From: Rhodeus uyekii
Lineage: Eukaryota; Chordata; Actinopteri; Cypriniformes; Acheilognathidae
Length of the DNA stretch: 64,000 nt
Reading direction: 5' to 3'
NCBI GenBank assembly: GCA_037043235.1
Contig: JAWRVZ010000028.1
Location: 175,001-239,000 of the forward strand
Below are positions 59,892-64,000 of the stretch, one piece after another (positions within the stretch are counted from its first letter, which is position 1; each line of letters begins with the position of its first letter). Below the pieces are notes generated by a model, which was not told the origin of the DNA, made no database searches, and was given only the letters and a program-made list of their open reading frames with translations. The translations under genes and the position numbers were made by a program.

Positions 59892-61862
59892 TGTAACCCA
59901 CCCCAAGTAATTAAGGCTGGATTTTATTTTTTTTATTATTATTATTTTAACATTTATTTCTCTCAGTGTAATTTTGTGAATGTATATATTTTGTTTACCT
60001 ATTGCATTAAAACAAATTCAGACATTAACTTTGATTTCGCTAACGTGGGTTAAGGTGAGCGCGTCCAGTTCAATTGACGTCATATGTGCGCCAATTCAGG
60101 GCAGATGAGACACGAGCCGCATGTGCTGCGAGCTGCTAGTCGCCTTCACTTCATTCTGATAAAAAAAACACTGTCTGAATTGTTTTATTTGTAATAGGTA
60201 AGTTACTGTGGTTTATATTTATGTAAAGATGTTTTATTTTATTTTTTTACAAATATAATTGGGATGGTTCATTTGTATTAAGGGCCTCACGACACGCATA
60301 GTGTTCACTGCACGTTGTTCAGTGTGGTTTATATATGTGATTCATGTAACCTGTGTTTAAATGATATTAATAATTGTTACTGTTGTGTGTATATATATAT
60401 ATATATATAGTGTTTTCGTTATAAATTGTTAATTTGTCATATGTGCGCCAATTCAGGGCAGATGAGACACGAGCCGCATGTGCTGCGAGCTGCTAGTCGC
60501 CTTCACTTCATTCTGATAAAAAAAACACTGTCTGAATTGTTTTATTTGTAATAGGTAAGTTACTGTGGTTTATATTTATGTAAAGATGTTTTATTTTATT
60601 TTTTTACAAATATAATTGGGATGGTTCATTTGTATTAAGGGCCTCACGACACGCATAGTGTTCACTGCACGTTGTTCAGTGTGGTTTATATATGTGATTC
60701 ATGTAACCTGTGTTTAAATGATATTAATAATTGTTACTGTTGTGTGTATATATATATATATATAGTGTTTTCGTTATAAATTGTTAATTTGTCATATGTG
60801 CGCCAATTCAGGGCAGATGAGACACGAGCCGCATGTGCTGCGAGCTGCTAGTCGCCTTCACTTCATTCTGATAAAAAAAACACTGTCTGAATTGTTTTAT
60901 TTGTAATAGGTAAGTTACTGTGGTTTATATTTATGTAAAGATGTTTTATTTTATTTTTTTACAAATATAATTGGGATGGTTCATTTGTATTAAGGGCCTC
61001 ACGACACGCATAGTGTTCACTGCACGTTGTTCAGTGTGGTTTATATATGTGATTCATGTAACCTGTGTTTAAATGATATTAATAATTGTTACTGTTGTGT
61101 GTATATATATATATATATAGTGTTTTCGTTATAAATTGTTAATTTGTCATATGTGCGCCAATTCAGGGCAGATGAGACACGAGCCGCATGTGCTGCGAGC
61201 TGCTAGTCGCCTTCACTTCATTCTGATAAAAAAAACACTGTCTGAATTGTTTTATTTGTAATAGTGCTGAGAGTGGGAGAAACGTTGGATTCTCCGACTG
61301 TTCAAGCCATCCACGGGAAATCGCGACTGCCAGGACGGATTTCTGTGCCGTTTATTCCGCGACATCTGCAGGCAACACGCACACTCACTATTGAACCGAA
61401 TCGATTCCATTTCCAGCGAATCGACTCATTTTGAACTGAATCAACTCACCGCGAACTGATTCAAATGCCAACGGACTGATTCATTTTATTTTCACCTTTC
61501 TGTTGTGATTGTCTCTTTTATTATTATTTGTATGTTATTATTTTTGTTCATTAATGTTTTGATGAATGGTTTAAAGAATATATTCATATTTGGTAATTGA
61601 ATTCAAATTGTTGCTTATTTTATTTCCACTATATTTATATATATGTTTTGATGCATTTCACAAATTTTAGTTAGTTATACAGTTGGAAAAATGGAAACAC
61701 AAGAGCAGACATTATATCATAATACTGAGTTATATGTGCGACCCCGAACCCGGGACTCCAAATAGTAGTATACATTTTAATCTACACATTTGGTGAGCTC
61801 AGACCCAGTGGATATTTTTCGTCCATTCTTGTGCTAATCATAAACCTGACGTAGGGGTTACA
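59892..61862. mobile_element. Probable solo LTR of a retroelement
   Basis: 1971 bases starting TGTAACCC and ending GGGGTTACA, the TG...CA inverted ends typical of LTRs. The 4-bp sequence CATA flanks it on both sides (59888-59891 and 61863-61866). No gag, pol or env-like frame lies inside or next to it, so the internal part appears lost by LTR-LTR recombination. It contains a 355-bp tandem array. Which retroelement class it came from cannot be told from this sequence. Confidence 0.6.
60079..61264. repeat. 355-bp tandem repeat, 3.3 copies
   Basis: Copies start at 60079, 60436, 60791 and 61146 (periods 357, 355, 355). They appear identical except for the length of an internal TA run. The fourth is cut after about 118 bases, exactly at the point where the first three continue GTAAGT. 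Near-identity implies recent expansion or ongoing homogenisation. Confidence 0.95.
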
Positions 61863-61866
61863 CATA

Positions 61867-63185
61867 CACGACTTCTGCATGGGTCTAAAATCATCCACAG
61901 AAATGAAACCATTTGACCCTGTATCACTCGAGAATTGTTGCGGCTCACGTTGGCTTAAATCATTTTCTTTGAGGTATTTTCAAGAACTCACGAAATCAAG
62001 AGTTATGTGGTTTTTGGTCGATGAGACTCACATGTATGCCTATAAGTAAAAAGAAAAAAAAAAGCAATAACTCCGTACCCTTGAAACATGTAGGAACTCC
62101 GGAAGTAAAAGTTGTGTGATTTTAAGACCATCATCAATCCAGATTTTTGTCCAATGAAAATGCTCTCGTAATGAGATTGGAATATAGATCTAGGTTTGGT
62201 CTTGGAAAAAAAAAAAGTTACGGAAGCTCAGTATGTAAATCAAACTGTACTTTACTAAATATTTTATGTCCTATATGTAATATATTCTATAAGATAACTT
62301 ATTCATTCATTTACATTAAAATTGCTAAGAAATTAAAGCCTTATGTCTAGTCGTGTTCCAAATTTGAAGTTGACACGTAAATTAAAGTTCCAATGAGATT
62401 TTGCTTAGGCGCTGTACCAAAAAAAACACTAGGTGTCACCCACATTCAATTTTTTTTTTTTTTGCTGCATTCTCCTGTGACAAATTAATACATTTCTGTC
62501 CAAATATCACATCTGTCACCAAAGACTCAGACCTTTCAGCCGATATGTGTTCTGTCAAGATTAGAAAACGTTTTGACCATAAATTTGCTCAAATAAATTT
62601 TGTAATTTGAATCCTGACACTGCACACTACTACTAGAATAATTTAGTTTCCACTGTAACACAAAGTCCAATTTCAAAACGGTTATCACAGGATGCATTTT
62701 AAGTTTGTAAGCTTTCAAATGATAACCAATTTATGATGACTACAAGAACATGTGACATGAAGAAAAAAAATGCAACAAAAAATAGCTCCAAGTGTCAGCT
62801 GAGGTGTATTTACTTCCAGTTCAAAAGCAAAAAGTCAATACCAACAGGCCTTTCTAAACAACCGCCATTTAATTTCTTCTAAAAAGAATCTGTAAAAACA
62901 TATTTTAGTAAAGGGATGTCACCCTTCTTGAAAGCTAGCACTACCTTTATTATAATACAGGCCTATAGGCTACAACATAATAAAGTATTTATCATACTGA
63001 AATTTACATTAAAGGTAGCAGTTAATTTTGTGCAAATGCATTCAAACTATGTAAGCCGCTTTTTCCCCCTGTCCATTTCCTTTTCAGCACAATTAACAGT
63101 AGTATCTGTAGACCAAAGTCTTTTGGCACATCCTAGCCTATCACGTTTACTTCTGAAACATTTTAGCTGACAAATCTGCTTTTAA
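61867..63185. other. Gene-free DNA
   Basis: AT-rich with short A and T runs (a T run at 62451-62463). No exon, RNA gene or element end is recognised. Confidence 0.55.
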
Positions 63186-64000
63186 CAGGGTTCGAATTAC
63201 ACCACGGCAATCACGGCACGTGCCGTGGTTGCCCTCCTTATTTGCCGTAATGCCCTCAGAATAATGCCAATATCCACGGCAACATTGTTGCCGTGGATGC
63301 CCTCCCTCTTTGCATCAGTGCCCTCATTTATTATAAAATAAAATTGCATGTTAACAACGAACACAAGTACCTATTGTTGAATTTTCCTCTTTGTTCATTA
63401 ATTTAAAGCAAAACTCGGATCATCTCGTCATTTTCTACGAGTATAATTATGTGACAATGTCGCCGCAATATTGACGAACTATCTTCCGAAGCTTGCCGGA
63501 GGTTGTCGAGTAAGTACGAATGACAAAGCAAGTGACGAATACCGACACTGCCGCGAAAATTTACCTTGTCACTGGCCACTTGCGCAGTAGAGAGGGGCGC
63601 AGTTCTCACTTCGTAAGTTTTACGAGACACGAGGTTCAAAAACGCATCCCATAATAATGTTATTAGCCCCTCCTTCTTCATGCGTTTATTTACCCGCCAA
63701 CGAATTTATCGGCTATTGTTTCTAACGTGTCCACTCCCACGTCAACACTTACAACTGCAGTGTAATGACGGGGGGTTCATTTTATGATTGGAACTGCCTT
63801 CCGATGTGTACCGATTAATAAGCAGATGATCATCGGTAATCCTCGGCATTTCAGGACTGTCAAAAGAACCTTCGACGCCGGCATTTTATTTTGTATTTTT
63901 GAAGAAATGCCACGAAAAGACAGAGTTACAAAAAGAAAGCAGGCAGATATAGCGAATGCTGCATCAAAATGCCAAAAGCTACCGTCATTTTTTCGGTAAG
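63186..64000 (+). mobile_element. 5' part of a probable autonomous hAT transposon (cut by window edge)
   Basis: Starts with the hAT-like terminus CAGGGTTCGAAT. The subterminal region holds two strong palindromes (63209-63230 and 63272-63298) and repeated GCCGTGG/TGCCCTC words, as expected of transposase-binding sites. A coding exon begins at 63907 and the element runs off the window, so the other end and target duplication are not visible. Confidence 0.5.
63907..63995 (+). CDS. First coding exon of a putative hAT transposase (partial)
   Basis: An ATG opens 29 codons beginning MPRKDRVTKRKQADIANAAS and ending KLPSFF, and stops at a splice donor CG|GTAAG on the last bases of the window. A short basic leader ending in a (L)PSFF-type motif before a zinc finger is common in fish hAT/ZMYM-like transposases. 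The frame is also open upstream to 63784, but this ATG fits better. No catalytic domain is in the window, so the call rests on this motif and the element end. Confidence 0.4.

Overview
This is animal nuclear DNA, most likely from a cyprinid-type teleost. The evidence is spliced genes with GT-AG introns, an HNF4-class nuclear receptor, AT-rich intergenic DNA, and the typical small fish repeats: Angel-like fold-backs, hAT and Tc1/mariner MITEs, a tRNA-derived SINE and many microsatellites. Nothing looks prokaryotic. Most of the longer open frames are chance frames in non-coding DNA.

The one clear host gene lies on the minus strand at about 45.7-57.3 kb (59.3 kb if a possible distal first exon is real). 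It is an HNF4 gene, closest by eye to HNF4-gamma. I could place ten coding exons whose splice sites and phases agree, giving an uninterrupted 459-codon frame. It has an HNF4-style N-terminus, a two-zinc-finger DNA-binding domain, a complete ligand-binding domain with an AF-2 helix, and a short proline-rich F domain. Three adjacent AATAAA signals lie about 350 bp after the stop codon.

Layout: 1-32.2 kb has no recognisable gene. It holds diverged dispersed repeats, microsatellites, a fold-back Tc1 relic at 22.9-23.7 kb, and several stretches rich in homeodomain/POU-like words that could be regulatory. This fits the gene desert that separates HNF4G from ZFHX4 in other vertebrates (an inference, as ZFHX4 is not in the window). 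From 32.2 to 39.9 kb lies a 7.7-kb tandem cluster of composite repeat units. Each full unit combines a perfect 10-bp-arm hairpin, a unique segment carrying a 173-codon frame in three units, a long minisatellite built on CCTAGCAACC, and a shared tail. From 39.95 to 45 kb there are more dispersed repeats, one interrupted by a hAT element with a perfect 8-bp target duplication, and further gene-free DNA.

The receptor introns hold nested transposons. Intron 2 is the densest: an old repeat is split by a fused MITE/Tc1 relic (transposase with DD36E spacing) and a SINE, and is followed by a hAT MITE with an 8-bp duplication. Upstream of the gene, 59.9-61.9 kb looks like a solo LTR with an internal 355-bp tandem array. 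The right edge holds the 5' end of a probable hAT transposon, whose first coding exon stops at a splice donor at the window boundary.
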